Assembly: GCA_002436085.1 (NCBI GenBank)
Contig: DIXT01000020.1
Coordinates: 76,943-140,942 of the forward strand
Reading direction: 5' to 3'
Origin: Anaerolineaceae bacterium UBA6073
Lineage (GTDB): Bacteria > Chloroflexota > Anaerolineae > Anaerolineales > Anaerolineaceae
Length of the DNA: 64,000 nucleotides
The number at the start of each line of letters is the position of its first letter. Within the stretch, counting starts at the first letter, position 1. Of the stretch, positions 1-8,691 are shown in pieces. The position numbers and the translations under genes were made by a program. A model generated the notes under the pieces. The model saw only the letters and a list, made by a program, of their open reading frames with translations, had not been told where the DNA came from and did not search any database.

Positions 1-781
1 GGGCAGATGCACGATACGTACGGCGGTCATGTTCTTTTGCACGTTTTGCCCGCCAGCCCCGGAGGACTTATACACCTCGATATTGATGTCTTCCGGACGG
101 ATCACGACTTCATCATTGTCCTCAAGCTCCGGCAGCACTTCCACCAACGCGAATGAGGTGTGCCGGCGGTGAGCCGCATCAAAAGGGGACAGTCGCACAA
201 GCCGGTGGACGCCTTTTTCAGATATTAAATACCCGTAAGCGAGTTTACCTTGCACCAGGATGGTTACGGATTTTATGCCGGCTTCTTCTCCAACGGTTCG
301 GTCGAGAATTTCGGTTTTAAAGCCGCGCTGTTCTGCCCAACGCAGGTACATCCGCTCCAGCATAGCGGCCCAATCCTGGGAATCGGTGCCGCCAGCGCCG
401 GAATGCACGGCCAGCAGGGCGTTGCCGTGGTCATACTTACCGGAAAGCAGCAGTTCCGTTTCTTTTTTTGCCAGCGTCTTTTCCAGCTCATCGACCTGAG
501 CGATAATCTCATCCATGAGCGAACTATCGTCCATCTCCGCAAGAGATTTCAGGTCCTGGATATCTGCGGCAAGCGCCTGCCACTCTTCCACAACCCCGGA
601 GAGTTCGGAGACGCGTTTCATGACCTGCTGGGCGCTATCAGGATTATTCCAAAAATCGGGGTGTTCTGCGTTCGTCTGGAGATTCTTTAGTTCTGAAAGC
701 TTTGCCGGGAGGTCAAAGATGCTCCTGAAGGGAGCGGCATTGCGCTTCGATTGTTTCTATGCGGTTGGCAAGGTCAGACAT
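1..781 (-). CDS. prfB: Peptide chain release factor 2 (partial, programmed frameshift)
   Basis: RF2 recognises UGA and UAA and triggers peptidyl-tRNA hydrolysis on the ribosome. A 22-codon leader starts at ATG 781-779 and ends at TGA 715-713. Reading resumes in the +1 frame with GAC 714-712 and stays open to the left window edge. The shifted frame carries the RF2 specificity motif SPF (in RLSPFDAAHRRHTSF) and the catalytic GGQ (bases 54-46, in SGAGGQNVQKN). Known RF2s usually read GGQHVNKT here; this one has GGQNVQKN, a mild variant. The C-terminal end lies outside the window. It is the last visible gene of a minus-strand run HAD-rlmN-ftsY-prfB, with 17 bases between it and ftsY. Confidence 0.93.
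712..727 (-). promoter_or_regulatory. RF2 autoregulatory +1 frameshift site
   Basis: Read on the minus strand, the bases are CAGGAG CAT CTT TGA C. This is the classic RF2 arrangement: a Shine-Dalgarno-like stimulator, then a CTT slip codon, an in-frame TGA and a following C. Low RF2 slows termination at TGA and lets the ribosome slip +1 to make full-length protein. The protein similarity continues only in the +1 frame, which supports the call. Confidence 0.93.
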
Positions 782-798
782 AAAGTTTCTCCGTAAAA

Positions 799-1707
799 TT
801 ATCGCTCAAGGATGCCGTTTACAAAGGCTTCCCTGTCAAAAAGCTGTAAATCATCGACGCGCTCGCCTAAGCCAGCAAACAGAATTGGCAGCCCGAGCTG
901 CTTTTTGATGGCGAACGCCATCCCGCCCTTGGCAGAAGTATCAAGTTTTGCCAGGAGAGCGCCGTTCAGGTGGACGGCTTTGGCAAAAGCAGCGGCCTGT
1001 TGGAGTGCGTTCTGACCGGTGGTGGTATCCAGCACAATCCAGGAATAGTGCGGCGCGCCGGGCAGTGCTTTATCCGCCACGCGGTAGACTTTTTTTATTT
1101 CTTCCATCAGGTTGTACCGGGTATGCAGCCTGCCGGCTGTATCAATCAGCACCACGTCGCTGCCGCGTGAAATGGCAGATTTTATGCCGTCATAAGTCAC
1201 CGCGCCAGGATCGCTGTCCGGTTGGGCGGTGATGATGGGCACGTCCACGCGCTTGCTCCAGACCTCAAGCTGGTCCACGGCAGCAGCGCGGTAGGTATCC
1301 GCGGCAACCAGCAGTACTTTTTTGCCCATGTTCTTGTAGCGTGCAGCCAACTTGGCAATGGTGGTCGTTTTACCTGAGCCGTTCACGCCGGCAACCATAA
1401 TGACTGTAGGATGCTGGTTCAATTCCGGCTCAGATGGTTGGTCCAGTAAATTGATAAGCTCCGCCTTAACCAAAGCATAAAGCTGTTCTGTTTTGGTCAG
1501 ACCCCGGCGGTCTACCTGCGCCTGGCAGTTGTTAATCAGGGAAATGGTTGTGTCCACGCCGAGATCCGCCTGGATAAGCAAAGCTTCAAGTTCATCCCAA
1601 CTGTCCTCTGTGATTTGGGTGGCGCCAAAGAAAGTTGAAACCTTACCAAAGGCGACGTCGCGGGTTTTTGTCAGGCTCTCACGCCATTTTTGGAATATAT
1701 CGCTCAT
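799..1707 (-). CDS. ftsY: Signal recognition particle receptor FtsY
   Basis: This SRP-family GTPase docks ribosome-SRP complexes at the membrane. At 302 aa it consists of the NG core only, without the long acidic A domain of E. coli FtsY. An N-terminal helical bundle covers about residues 1-90. The G1 loop GVNGSGKTT starts at 107, the DTYRAAA motif follows at about 137, and G3 DTAGR is at 189-193. The G4 motif reads AKLD rather than the usual TKLD, followed by SAKGG. The gene lies 10 bases downstream of rlmN and just upstream of prfB, so cotranscription is likely. Confidence 0.95.
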   Translation of the reverse strand: MSDIFQKWRESLTKTRDVAFGKVSTFFGATQITEDSWDELEALLIQADLGVDTTISLINNCQAQVDRRGLTKTEQLYALVKAELINLLDQPSEPELNQHPTVIMVAGVNGSGKTTTIAKLAARYKNMGKKVLLVAADTYRAAAVDQLEVWSKRVDVPIITAQPDSDPGAVTYDGIKSAISRGSDVVLIDTAGRLHTRYNLMEEIKKVYRVADKALPGAPHYSWIVLDTTTGQNALQQAAAFAKAVHLNGALLAKLDTSAKGGMAFAIKKQLGLPILFAGLGERVDDLQLFDREAFVNGILER

Positions 1708-1717
1708 AGGTTTTGAA

Positions 1718-2761
1718 TTATAACGGGTTTTGACTGCTTGCCAGTTGGCCGCAGCCGGCTTGAATCTCGATCCCCCGGCGAAGGCGGACTGTCACAGGGA
1801 TGCCGCGTTCGGAGAGCACATCCGCAAATGCGTGCACCTTTTCGCGCGGGGAGCCTTGCAAGGAATAGTGCTTGCTGGGGTTCAAAGCGATCAGATTGAC
1901 ATGGCAAAGCATGCCTTTTAGCAAACCCGCAAGCTGGGCTGCTGCAGCCGTTGAGTCGTTCACGTCGTTGATCAGCGCGTACTCGAAGCTGATGCGCCGG
2001 TGGGTTTCATCAGTATAGGCGCGGCAGGCGGAAATCAGGTTCTTCAGCGGGTAAATCCGATTGGCTGGCACAAGCTGGCTGCGGAGTTCGTTATCCGCGG
2101 AGTGCAGGCTGACCGCCAGATTCACCTGAAGTCCTTCGTGACTGAATTTTTCAATTTTCGGGATGATGCCGACCGTACTGACCGTGATCCGCCGAGCTCC
2201 AAAGTTGAAGGCGCTTGGGTCGGTCAATCTGCGCAAGGAATCCATTGTCGCTTCGTAATTCAGGAAAGGCTCGCCCATGCCCATATATACAATATTGGTC
2301 AGGCTTTTGCCTTCCGTCTTCAGAAGACGCATAAAGTGAATAATCTGGGCGAGCATTTCTCCCGTGGACAGGCCGCGTTGGTATCCCATTTGGCCTGTTG
2401 CGCAAAAAACACAGCCCATCGGGCAGCCGACCTGTGTGGATATGCACAAGGAGTTGCGCTCTTCGTAGCGCATCAGCACAGTTTCCACGCTCAGGTCGTC
2501 AGGCAGCCCGAATAAGGTTTTTTCGGTCAGTTGATCTTTGGAGCGCAAGCTGGCGCGCGGCGTCAGGGGGTCGAGCGTATACTGCTCGCTCAGCGCGGCG
2601 CGCAGACTGGCTGAAATGTTGGAAAACTGAGAAAAATCGCTGTAATACTGCTGGTAGAGTCCGCTCCAAATTTGCCTGGCGCGGAAAGGCTGCTGTCCAA
2701 GTTCGGTCAGAGCTTGCGCAAAGGTATCAAAATCCAGGTCGTAGATAAGCGTTTTAGCCAT
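1718..2761 (-). CDS. rlmN: Dual-specificity 23S rRNA/tRNA adenine-C2 methyltransferase RlmN
   Basis: This radical SAM enzyme methylates C2 of A2503 in 23S rRNA and A37 in some tRNAs. At 347 aa it has normal length. The [4Fe-4S]-binding CxxxCxxC is C113, C117 and C120 (GCPMGCVFCATG). The GEPFLN motif lies at about 163. The C-terminal resolving Cys is C337 in QAGCGQL. The start codon overlaps the end of the upstream HAD gene by 8 bases, which indicates translational coupling. Confidence 0.95.
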   Translation of the reverse strand: MAKTLIYDLDFDTFAQALTELGQQPFRARQIWSGLYQQYYSDFSQFSNISASLRAALSEQYTLDPLTPRASLRSKDQLTEKTLFGLPDDLSVETVLMRYEERNSLCISTQVGCPMGCVFCATGQMGYQRGLSTGEMLAQIIHFMRLLKTEGKSLTNIVYMGMGEPFLNYEATMDSLRRLTDPSAFNFGARRITVSTVGIIPKIEKFSHEGLQVNLAVSLHSADNELRSQLVPANRIYPLKNLISACRAYTDETHRRISFEYALINDVNDSTAAAAQLAGLLKGMLCHVNLIALNPSKHYSLQGSPREKVHAFADVLSERGIPVTVRLRRGIEIQAGCGQLASSQNPL

Positions 2762-3551
2762 GGATCAGCTCGTCCAGGTTTGCCGCAATGATATCCGGCG
2801 CAGGCTGCCAGGTGAGGGCCTGGGAGCACGTGGAAACGCCTGAAAGTACCAGCCCGGCCAGGCAGCCAGCACGCTGCGCGCCAGCAATATCTGTCTCCAG
2901 CCGATCGCCGACGCCCATGACTTGGTGGGGATTCAGGTTTAAGACCCGATACGCATGCTCGTACATCGCAGTGAAAGGCTTGCCGATGACCAGCGGGTCT
3001 TTGCCGGAAGCTGTGGCAATCGCCGCGACCATCGTTCCCGCTCCAGGAAATAATCCCTGCGGGGTGGGGAAGGTGGCATCAGCATTGGTGGCGATGAATT
3101 CCGCGCCTGCTCTTACCAGCAGCGCCGCGTTGCGAATTTTTTCGTAAGTCATCCCGATGTCCATCCCAACCACGACAAGCGCAGCGCTGTGAGAGTCATC
3201 CACATTGGAGACCACAAACCCATGCTGCTGCAGGATCTGCTTGAGGGAGTCGGAACCAACCACGTAGATGCAGGTGCCCTGAGGGTGACGGTTTTGCAAA
3301 TAAAGCGCGGTGGTGCCGGCGGAGGTGATGATTTGCTCCGGCGAAACTTCCAGCCCGAAACCGAGCAGCTTTTCCTGATATTCGCCTATAGTTTTGGTGG
3401 CATTGTTGGTCGCGAAAACATAGCGTAAGCCTAGATCGGAAATCGACCTGAACAAGGCAGGCAGATTTCCGATGGCCTGGGTGTCATGCCAGAGGACACC
3501 ATCCATGTCCAAAATAAGCCCCTTCAGGCTGGGGAACTTTTCTGTCAGCAT
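2754..3551 (-). CDS. HAD-superfamily (NagD/IIA-type) phosphatase
   Basis: A 265-aa HAD hydrolase of the NagD/phosphoglycolate phosphatase-like IIA subfamily. Motif I is LDMDGVLW (nucleophile Asp and acid Asp near residues 15-17). Motif II is FATNNA near 47, and a conserved Lys lies in VIGKPF. Motif IV is GDRLETDI near 217. The cap domain lies between motifs II and III. The substrate cannot be told from sequence; sugar phosphates, 2-phosphoglycolate and nucleotides are typical. It sits 26 bases after clpP and overlaps rlmN. Confidence 0.85.
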   Translation of the reverse strand: MLTEKFPSLKGLILDMDGVLWHDTQAIGNLPALFRSISDLGLRYVFATNNATKTIGEYQEKLLGFGLEVSPEQIITSAGTTALYLQNRHPQGTCIYVVGSDSLKQILQQHGFVVSNVDDSHSAALVVVGMDIGMTYEKIRNAALLVRAGAEFIATNADATFPTPQGLFPGAGTMVAAIATASGKDPLVIGKPFTAMYEHAYRVLNLNPHQVMGVGDRLETDIAGAQRAGCLAGLVLSGVSTCSQALTWQPAPDIIAANLDELIHG

Positions 3552-3577
3552 CCGTCCTCCGGCAGGCTTCGTTTGGA

Positions 3578-4183
3578 CTACTTTACTGGCGGCTGGAGCA
3601 CTTTATCTACAATGCCGTAACTGACGGCCTGTTCCGCGGTCAGGAAGAAGTCGCGGTCTGTATCGCGCTTGATGACCTCAATTGGCTGACCGGTAGCGCC
3701 CGCAAAGAAATTATTAAGGGCATCCTTAAGCCGCAAAATTTCTTTTGCCATAATTTCAATGTCGGTCGCCTGACCTTCCGCGCCGCCAAGCGGTTGATGC
3801 ATGTGGATCGTGGCGTGCGGGAGCGCGTAGCGCTGGCCCTTAGCTCCGCCGGCAAGCAGTACAGTACCGAAACTGGCAGTAACGCCTACAGCAACAGTGC
3901 TGATCTTGTTCGGGATCATCTGCATCGTGTCGAGGATGGCCAAACCGGAGTAAATTGAGCCGCCGGGGGAGTTGATGTACATCTGGATGGATTTGTCCGG
4001 GTCTTCGCGGCTGAGGTACAGCAATTGGGCGACAACAAGGTTCGCTACCTGATCATTAATGGCCGAACCAACAAAGATAATGCGTTCCTTCAGCAAAAGC
4101 GAATAGATATCGTACGCGCGTTCGCCGCTGCCGGAAGATTCCACAACCATTGGAATCACTGATTTAATGAGGTTTGTATCCAT
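3578..4183 (-). CDS. clpP: ATP-dependent Clp protease proteolytic subunit
   Basis: The serine peptidase barrel that degrades substrates unfolded by ClpX or ClpC. The catalytic Ser is S104 (VTASFGTV), the His is H129 (IHMHQPLGG), and an Asp lies in the DTDRDFF segment near 178. An upstream ATG at 4201 is in frame. I prefer ATG 4183 (MDTNLIKS, 201 aa) because AAGGAA sits 4 bases upstream and the N-terminus then matches normal ClpP. It lies next to tig, as in many bacteria, but a hairpin separates the two. Confidence 0.93.
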   Translation of the reverse strand: MDTNLIKSVIPMVVESSGSGERAYDIYSLLLKERIIFVGSAINDQVANLVVAQLLYLSREDPDKSIQMYINSPGGSIYSGLAILDTMQMIPNKISTVAVGVTASFGTVLLAGGAKGQRYALPHATIHMHQPLGGAEGQATDIEIMAKEILRLKDALNNFFAGATGQPIEVIKRDTDRDFFLTAEQAVSYGIVDKVLQPPVK

Positions 4184-4252
4184 TGGGTTCCTTTTCTTCA
4201 TAGATATTTTGAAGAGTTTAGCTTACAACTATTAGATATTTGTATATAAAGC

Positions 4253-4276
4253 GGGCGCCTGGAGTTTCAGGCGCCC
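4253..4276 (-). terminator. Hairpin terminator after tig
   Basis: Nine-base perfect arms GGGCGCCTG and CAGGCGCCC flank a 6-base loop, lying 12 bases past the tig stop. On the minus strand the stem is followed by GCTTTATAT, a weak T-rich tail. Partial read-through into clpP is possible. Confidence 0.7.
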
Positions 4277-4288
4277 ATCATACGGTTC

Positions 4289-5704
4289 TTACTTGTCCTC
4301 TTGTGCGCTTTCGTCTGCTTCCGGCAGAGCAGGTTCCCTTGTTTCAGCTTCTGGTTCTTCAGCCGGGAGTGATTCCGGGCTGGCAAGCGTGCGCAGCTGC
4401 TTGCGAATGGCGGTTTCCAGGGCGCGGTTAGCGGCTTCCATCGAAATCGCGTTGGCGAATTTCTTCTCACCAAGTTCTTTCTGAACATCCTGCAGTTCAC
4501 CGCTCATCACCAGGTCGTTGACAATCGTCGAAATTTCTCTTTCGAGGGCTTCGTTGGTCACCTTGATGTCATACTTCTTACTCAAGGCTTGCATGATGAG
4601 AGAGCGTTCCAAACGATTAATCGCGGTTGGGGTGACTTCCTGCTTGATAAATTCTTCTTTATCCGTCTTGCGCATCTTCAGATACACATCAAGGTCGAGA
4701 TTGCGGTGGGAAAGCTCATGCTCAAACCGATGCAGGACTTGTTCTTCTTCTTCCTCGAGCATCTGGGGAGGATATTTGATTTTGGCGTCTTTACGCACCC
4801 GGTCCACCAGATCAAGATAGTACTTATCATCATACTCGGCGGCAGTTTCGGTTTCCAGACGCTCGAGAACGGCGCTTCTGAGCTCTTCTACTGTCTTGAA
4901 ATCGCCAAGCTGGGAAAGAAATTCTTCGTCCATTTCAGGCAGCTGCATCGCTTTTACAGACTGAATGTTGACAGTAAAACGAACTTTCTTGCCGCGCAGT
5001 TCCTCGTCTGATGCGTCCTCCGGAAATTCATGTGTGATAATCGCGTTTTCACCAGCGTTGTAGCCAATCAGCGCGCGACCGAAACCTGGAAAAGGCCATT
5101 CGCTGTCGCGTTGTTCACCTTCAGCAGGAATGAGAACCTGCTGCGGCGCCGCTTTTATGATATCGGGGTTTTCGCCTTCCTTAGGCTCAAGATCGACGGC
5201 TTCCAGGGTCACATAAAGCAGATTGCCTTCCGCTGCAGGCGTGTCCAGGGGGACGATTGTACTTGAATTCTGTCTTGCCCGCAGGATGAAATCGTCTACT
5301 TCCTGTTCGCTAACCTTGGGGAGAACATAGGCTTCGCGCAGGTCTTCCACCGCGCCAAGTTCCACTTCGGGTTCCAGCGGAATGGTGAACTGGAAAATGG
5401 GGGGATTTTCGCTCTTGATTTCGTCCAAATTGCCCGGGCCATAAGGTTTAATCTGCGCTTCATCCAGCATTTCAGGGTAAACCTTGTCCAGAAGCAGTTC
5501 CAGCGCTTCTTCTTTGATGCTTGCTTCGCCAACATGACTTAGCACCATCGCGTAGGGAGCCTTGCCCGGGCGGAAGCCGGGGATGCGGGTGCGCTGGGAA
5601 ATCTTGCGGGCAGCTTTGTGCATATACTGCTCCAGAAGCTCCGGTTCAAATTCCGCGGTGATTTTGACCTGCTGGTCGTCAGTAAATTCTTGTTGTAATT
5701 TCAA
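4289..5704 (-). CDS. tig: Trigger factor, ribosome-associated chaperone
   Basis: Trigger factor binds at the ribosome exit tunnel and shields nascent chains. The 471-aa product shows the N-terminal ribosome-binding signature RIPGFRPGKAP, a central FKBP-like peptidyl-prolyl isomerase domain and a helical C-terminal arm. It ends in a Glu-rich tail and is somewhat longer than the usual 430 aa. The frame is open back to 5809, but that extension would read through the tRNA-Leu gene. The likely start is TTG 5704-5702, preceded by GAGAGG with 6-base spacing and giving MKLQQEFTDD. Confidence 0.93.
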   Translation of the reverse strand: MKLQQEFTDDQQVKITAEFEPELLEQYMHKAARKISQRTRIPGFRPGKAPYAMVLSHVGEASIKEEALELLLDKVYPEMLDEAQIKPYGPGNLDEIKSENPPIFQFTIPLEPEVELGAVEDLREAYVLPKVSEQEVDDFILRARQNSSTIVPLDTPAAEGNLLYVTLEAVDLEPKEGENPDIIKAAPQQVLIPAEGEQRDSEWPFPGFGRALIGYNAGENAIITHEFPEDASDEELRGKKVRFTVNIQSVKAMQLPEMDEEFLSQLGDFKTVEELRSAVLERLETETAAEYDDKYYLDLVDRVRKDAKIKYPPQMLEEEEEQVLHRFEHELSHRNLDLDVYLKMRKTDKEEFIKQEVTPTAINRLERSLIMQALSKKYDIKVTNEALEREISTIVNDLVMSGELQDVQKELGEKKFANAISMEAANRALETAIRKQLRTLASPESLPAEEPEAETREPALPEADESAQEDK

Positions 5705-5733
5705 AATATACCTCTCGATGTTTATGAATGCTG

Positions 5734-5815
5734 TGGGGAAAGAGAGGCTCGAACTCTCACGCGTTGCCGCACATGATCCTAAGTCATGCCTGTCTGCCAA
5801 TTCCAGCACTTCCCC
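5734..5815 (-). tRNA. tRNA-Leu (anticodon UAG)
   Basis: An 82-nt class II tRNA. The acceptor arms are GGGGAAG and TTTCCCC, with discriminator A. The anticodon loop CTTAGGA sits on an ATGA/TCAT stem and gives anticodon UAG. A long variable arm is present, and the T-arm is GAGAG TTCGAGC CTCTC. CCA is not encoded. It lies 29 bases upstream of tig on the same strand. Confidence 0.95.
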
Positions 5816-6024
5816 TCGAACAACAAATTATAAGCGAGAGGGAAAAGCAAGTCAACAAAATTCCAATTATGGGTGTAGACCTTAGCGATTACCCAATCCC
5901 TGAAGTATGGAATAGCCGAAATGCGCATAGTCATATTACCTATATAAAATTTTTATTTGACATGATTTCTTTAGCTTCCTCATCAGGCGCAATGCATTCG
6001 ATGTCACGAAAAAAAATCAAGGCG

Positions 6025-8265
6025 CTATCCCGCTGCCAGCACGTCCGCGATTTGAATTGGCAGCGGCAGCTGCACGCCGCCCTTAAGCGTCCATTCCATC
6101 AGGACGTCCGGGTCAATGCCAAAGGGCAGCAGCACGCTTCCGCCGGCTTTTGCCAGCAATTCCATGTACTTATGCATGTTTACTGCTTGCGGATCCAGCT
6201 TGCCCCCAAGTTCCCAGGCGCGCACATCCGGCTCGCCTTGCATGTAGAGAAAACGCACGCGCTGCCCGGGTCGGATCTGCATGCCGGCGCTTTCCAACTG
6301 CCGCGCGGCGCGCACGGCCGCGGTTGCGCTCTTATAAGCATCCAGGGCGTAGCTGACCTTACCGTTTATCACCAGCAAATCCAGCGGCACGCGGCCGGCT
6401 TTCAGCGCTTCCAGCGCGGACTGGTACAGCCTGAGAGCCGACCTGAGCGCGTCAGGCAGTTCCGCGCGGGTTTTGGCCTGCCCAAGGCAGGTGATCATTT
6501 CTGTCTGCACCTGCCCGATCCAGCGGGGGGTATCCCTGCGGCGGGCTTCCAGGCCGCGCACTTTGATTTCTCCGCTCTGGAATACGCCAAAATAGCGATT
6601 CGCGATCGGGATGCGCGCGTCTGTTTTGGAGGGCAGAAACGCGACCCAGCGCAAAACGCCGTCCAGAGCGATTGCCAGCCCGGTCCGGTCAACGATCTTG
6701 CGCATGACTTCCTCAAAGTGCTCGGGCTTGCTGCAGCCTTTCTTTTTGAGCCAGAGCGCGTCCACATACATCTGGAGCACTTCAAAGCCTTCTTCTTCGG
6801 CTACCTCTTTGGCACGCAGGAGCACCTCGCGTCCGCCCTTGGTAACCGCTTCGTGCGCTTCGATGCGTCCGTAACGGGCGTTTTTATAGCCGAGAAAGCC
6901 AAAACAAACTACCAGCAGCCATTTGAGCGCAGATGAGCGCGCTTTGAGCGTTTTCGCCATGGGATGGTCGGGCGGGTAAGAGCGCGTCTTGGTCTTCAGC
7001 GCCACGCGTTTTTCGTAAATCGGTTTGAGTGTGAGCGGAACCACGCCCAGTTCTTCACTGGCAGGCGTCAGCACATCCGGCAGAGGGACTTCGGGCGAAA
7101 TGTTGCCGCGGATGATGACCGCTGGATACATGGAAACAAAGTCAACTTCCGCTACATCGCTGTGCAGCCCCAGTTTGGGTTGGTAAATCATCCCGCCGCG
7201 GTCTGCCTGAATGAGCTGCATGCCGCTCTTGAATTCCTCCACCTGGCGTTTCTGGTAAGGCACCAGGATGTCCTTTTGCAGCGCAGTGATGACCTGCATG
7301 GCGGAAATGCCCTGCCCAGGCGAGACGCGCGCGGCTTTCTCGATTGGCAGGGTGGTCACGCGCGCCATTTCCAACGTGCCTGCCAGGCTGTAATCCGACC
7401 ACATCATAGCGGATTTGCGGTCAATATGACAGCGCCCGAACAGGTGCGCTTCTTCCGGACGGTAGATAATGTGCCCGTAGGAAAAGTAGGTGATTTCTTT
7501 CTGCCAGCGCACCGGTTGGCTGGCATCCCGATTTAGCGCCAGGGGTGCTCTCCGTTCCTCCATCTGGTGGAGCAGGAAGGGCAGCAGCCAGCTGTCGCCC
7601 CAGTCGGTGACGAGAATATCCGGGTCGTAGTCCAGCAGCGCGGCGTTCAGAACGGATAAATAAGCGCCGTCCGGGCTGAGCGGCAGGGTCTGGCTGAAAC
7701 GGTCCGAGCGGAGGGTCAGCGCGCGCACTGAGCCGTGCGCGGGGTCCACATCCGGGGCCAGTTCCATCACGCGCAGAGGCGGCAGATCAGGCATTAAATC
7801 CCAGCGGCTGTTGAGCACTTGAATGGACTGGATGCGGTTCTGCGCGTCGGCGCTGAGCTCGCACAGCGCCAGCGGGAACGCGCCGTACCGGCTGATGTAG
7901 CGGGTACTGATGGTCACGTCCGAGTCGTACCAGGTCAGCTCCTGAAACTCCTCCTCCAGCTGGTGGAATAATTCGACCTGATGCGCCGGGGTGTTCACGT
8001 CAATGCGCAGCACTTCCACGGGGTCCGCGGCAAACACATCCTGCTTTAGCTGGCGCTCAAGCGCGCTCACGCAGCTTTCCTTGCGCAGGCGTTTCCACAG
8101 CCGGCGCAGATCCTCGCGCGGTCCGGCAGCGTAAAACGCCACCGGAAAAGCCTGCGTGAAACACACCCGCCGGTCGTCTGTTTCGGAGATAAACCACAGG
8201 GTCAGGCCATCCTGCTGATTCAGGTACAGGTCGAGCAGCCAACCGCGGAAAGTCGGGTTGCTCAC
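6025..8265 (-). CDS. Divergent family-B DNA polymerase, probably altered or inactive
   Basis: This 746-aa protein keeps the order of family-B polymerase motifs but with damaged residues. Motif A is intact (EVDFVSMYPAVI, D375). Motif B keeps K448 but reads KWLLVVCFGFLGY where KxxxNSxYG is expected. Motif C reads YVDALW (D502), so the second Asp of YGDTD is Leu504. The proofreading region is also changed: exo I reads VMEL (near 166) instead of DxE, and the exo II segment near 216-230 (PDILVTDWGDSWLLPF) lacks the usual Asn/Asp pattern. Degenerate B polymerases of this sort resemble the archaeal PolB2 group, some members of which keep weak activity. The start is GTG 8265, overlapping the upstream stop (GTGA). 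It is the third gene of the cassette that starts at 9258. Confidence 0.85.
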   Translation of the reverse strand: MSNPTFRGWLLDLYLNQQDGLTLWFISETDDRRVCFTQAFPVAFYAAGPREDLRRLWKRLRKESCVSALERQLKQDVFAADPVEVLRIDVNTPAHQVELFHQLEEEFQELTWYDSDVTISTRYISRYGAFPLALCELSADAQNRIQSIQVLNSRWDLMPDLPPLRVMELAPDVDPAHGSVRALTLRSDRFSQTLPLSPDGAYLSVLNAALLDYDPDILVTDWGDSWLLPFLLHQMEERRAPLALNRDASQPVRWQKEITYFSYGHIIYRPEEAHLFGRCHIDRKSAMMWSDYSLAGTLEMARVTTLPIEKAARVSPGQGISAMQVITALQKDILVPYQKRQVEEFKSGMQLIQADRGGMIYQPKLGLHSDVAEVDFVSMYPAVIIRGNISPEVPLPDVLTPASEELGVVPLTLKPIYEKRVALKTKTRSYPPDHPMAKTLKARSSALKWLLVVCFGFLGYKNARYGRIEAHEAVTKGGREVLLRAKEVAEEEGFEVLQMYVDALWLKKKGCSKPEHFEEVMRKIVDRTGLAIALDGVLRWVAFLPSKTDARIPIANRYFGVFQSGEIKVRGLEARRRDTPRWIGQVQTEMITCLGQAKTRAELPDALRSALRLYQSALEALKAGRVPLDLLVINGKVSYALDAYKSATAAVRAARQLESAGMQIRPGQRVRFLYMQGEPDVRAWELGGKLDPQAVNMHKYMELLAKAGGSVLLPFGIDPDVLMEWTLKGGVQLPLPIQIADVLAAG

Positions 8266-8681
8266 GGCGCCTCTTCAAACGCGGTGTAGGCGGCGGACGC
8301 GCGCGGCTCGGCCGCTTCTTCCAGGAGCTCCACGGCGGGAGGGGGTTCCGATGCTAAAACTGCCAGCGTTTCGTTGAGCAGCGTGAGAAAACGCGCTTCT
8401 TTACCGCTGTCCAGCTTTATGCTGGGGTCAGCTCCTTCCGGGGTGATCTCTTTTTGGAGCGATTTCAGCTGTTTGTACACTTCCAGCAGGATGGCGATCA
8501 GATACATGTCCAGCGGGTACAGATTGGACGCGTACGAGGCTTCCGCCAGGTGCAGGCGGGAGAGCACCAGCAGTTCATCCAGCAGCAGCTGGTCCTCTTT
8601 GCGCAGCGCGCGCTGAAAGCGTTTTAGGGCGGCTTCTTCCTGCTGCCAGGTTTGGGTAATGGAAGCAATTGTGCGGCCCAT
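8262..8681 (-). CDS. Small helical protein of the polymerase cassette
   Basis: 139 aa, not recognised. The sequence is almost wholly helical and charged (ALKRFQRALRKEDQLLLDELL), with a Pro/Glu/Ala-rich C-terminal tail. An in-frame ATG exists at 8717, but ATG 8681 (MGRTIAS) has AAAGGA 4 bases upstream and starts after the preceding stop. It lies 10 bases after the RecA-like gene and overlaps the polymerase start by 4 bases, so the three are almost certainly translated from one mRNA. A bridging or accessory role between its two partners is only a guess from position. Confidence 0.75.
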   Translation of the reverse strand: MGRTIASITQTWQQEEAALKRFQRALRKEDQLLLDELLVLSRLHLAEASYASNLYPLDMYLIAILLEVYKQLKSLQKEITPEGADPSIKLDSGKEARFLTLLNETLAVLASEPPPAVELLEEAAEPRASAAYTAFEEAP

Positions 8682-8691
8682 CAGGTCCTTT

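Noticed and set aside
5705..5809. Longer N-terminus for trigger factor
   Set aside because: It would read through the tRNA-Leu gene; TTG 5704 has a proper ribosome site and gives the normal protein start.
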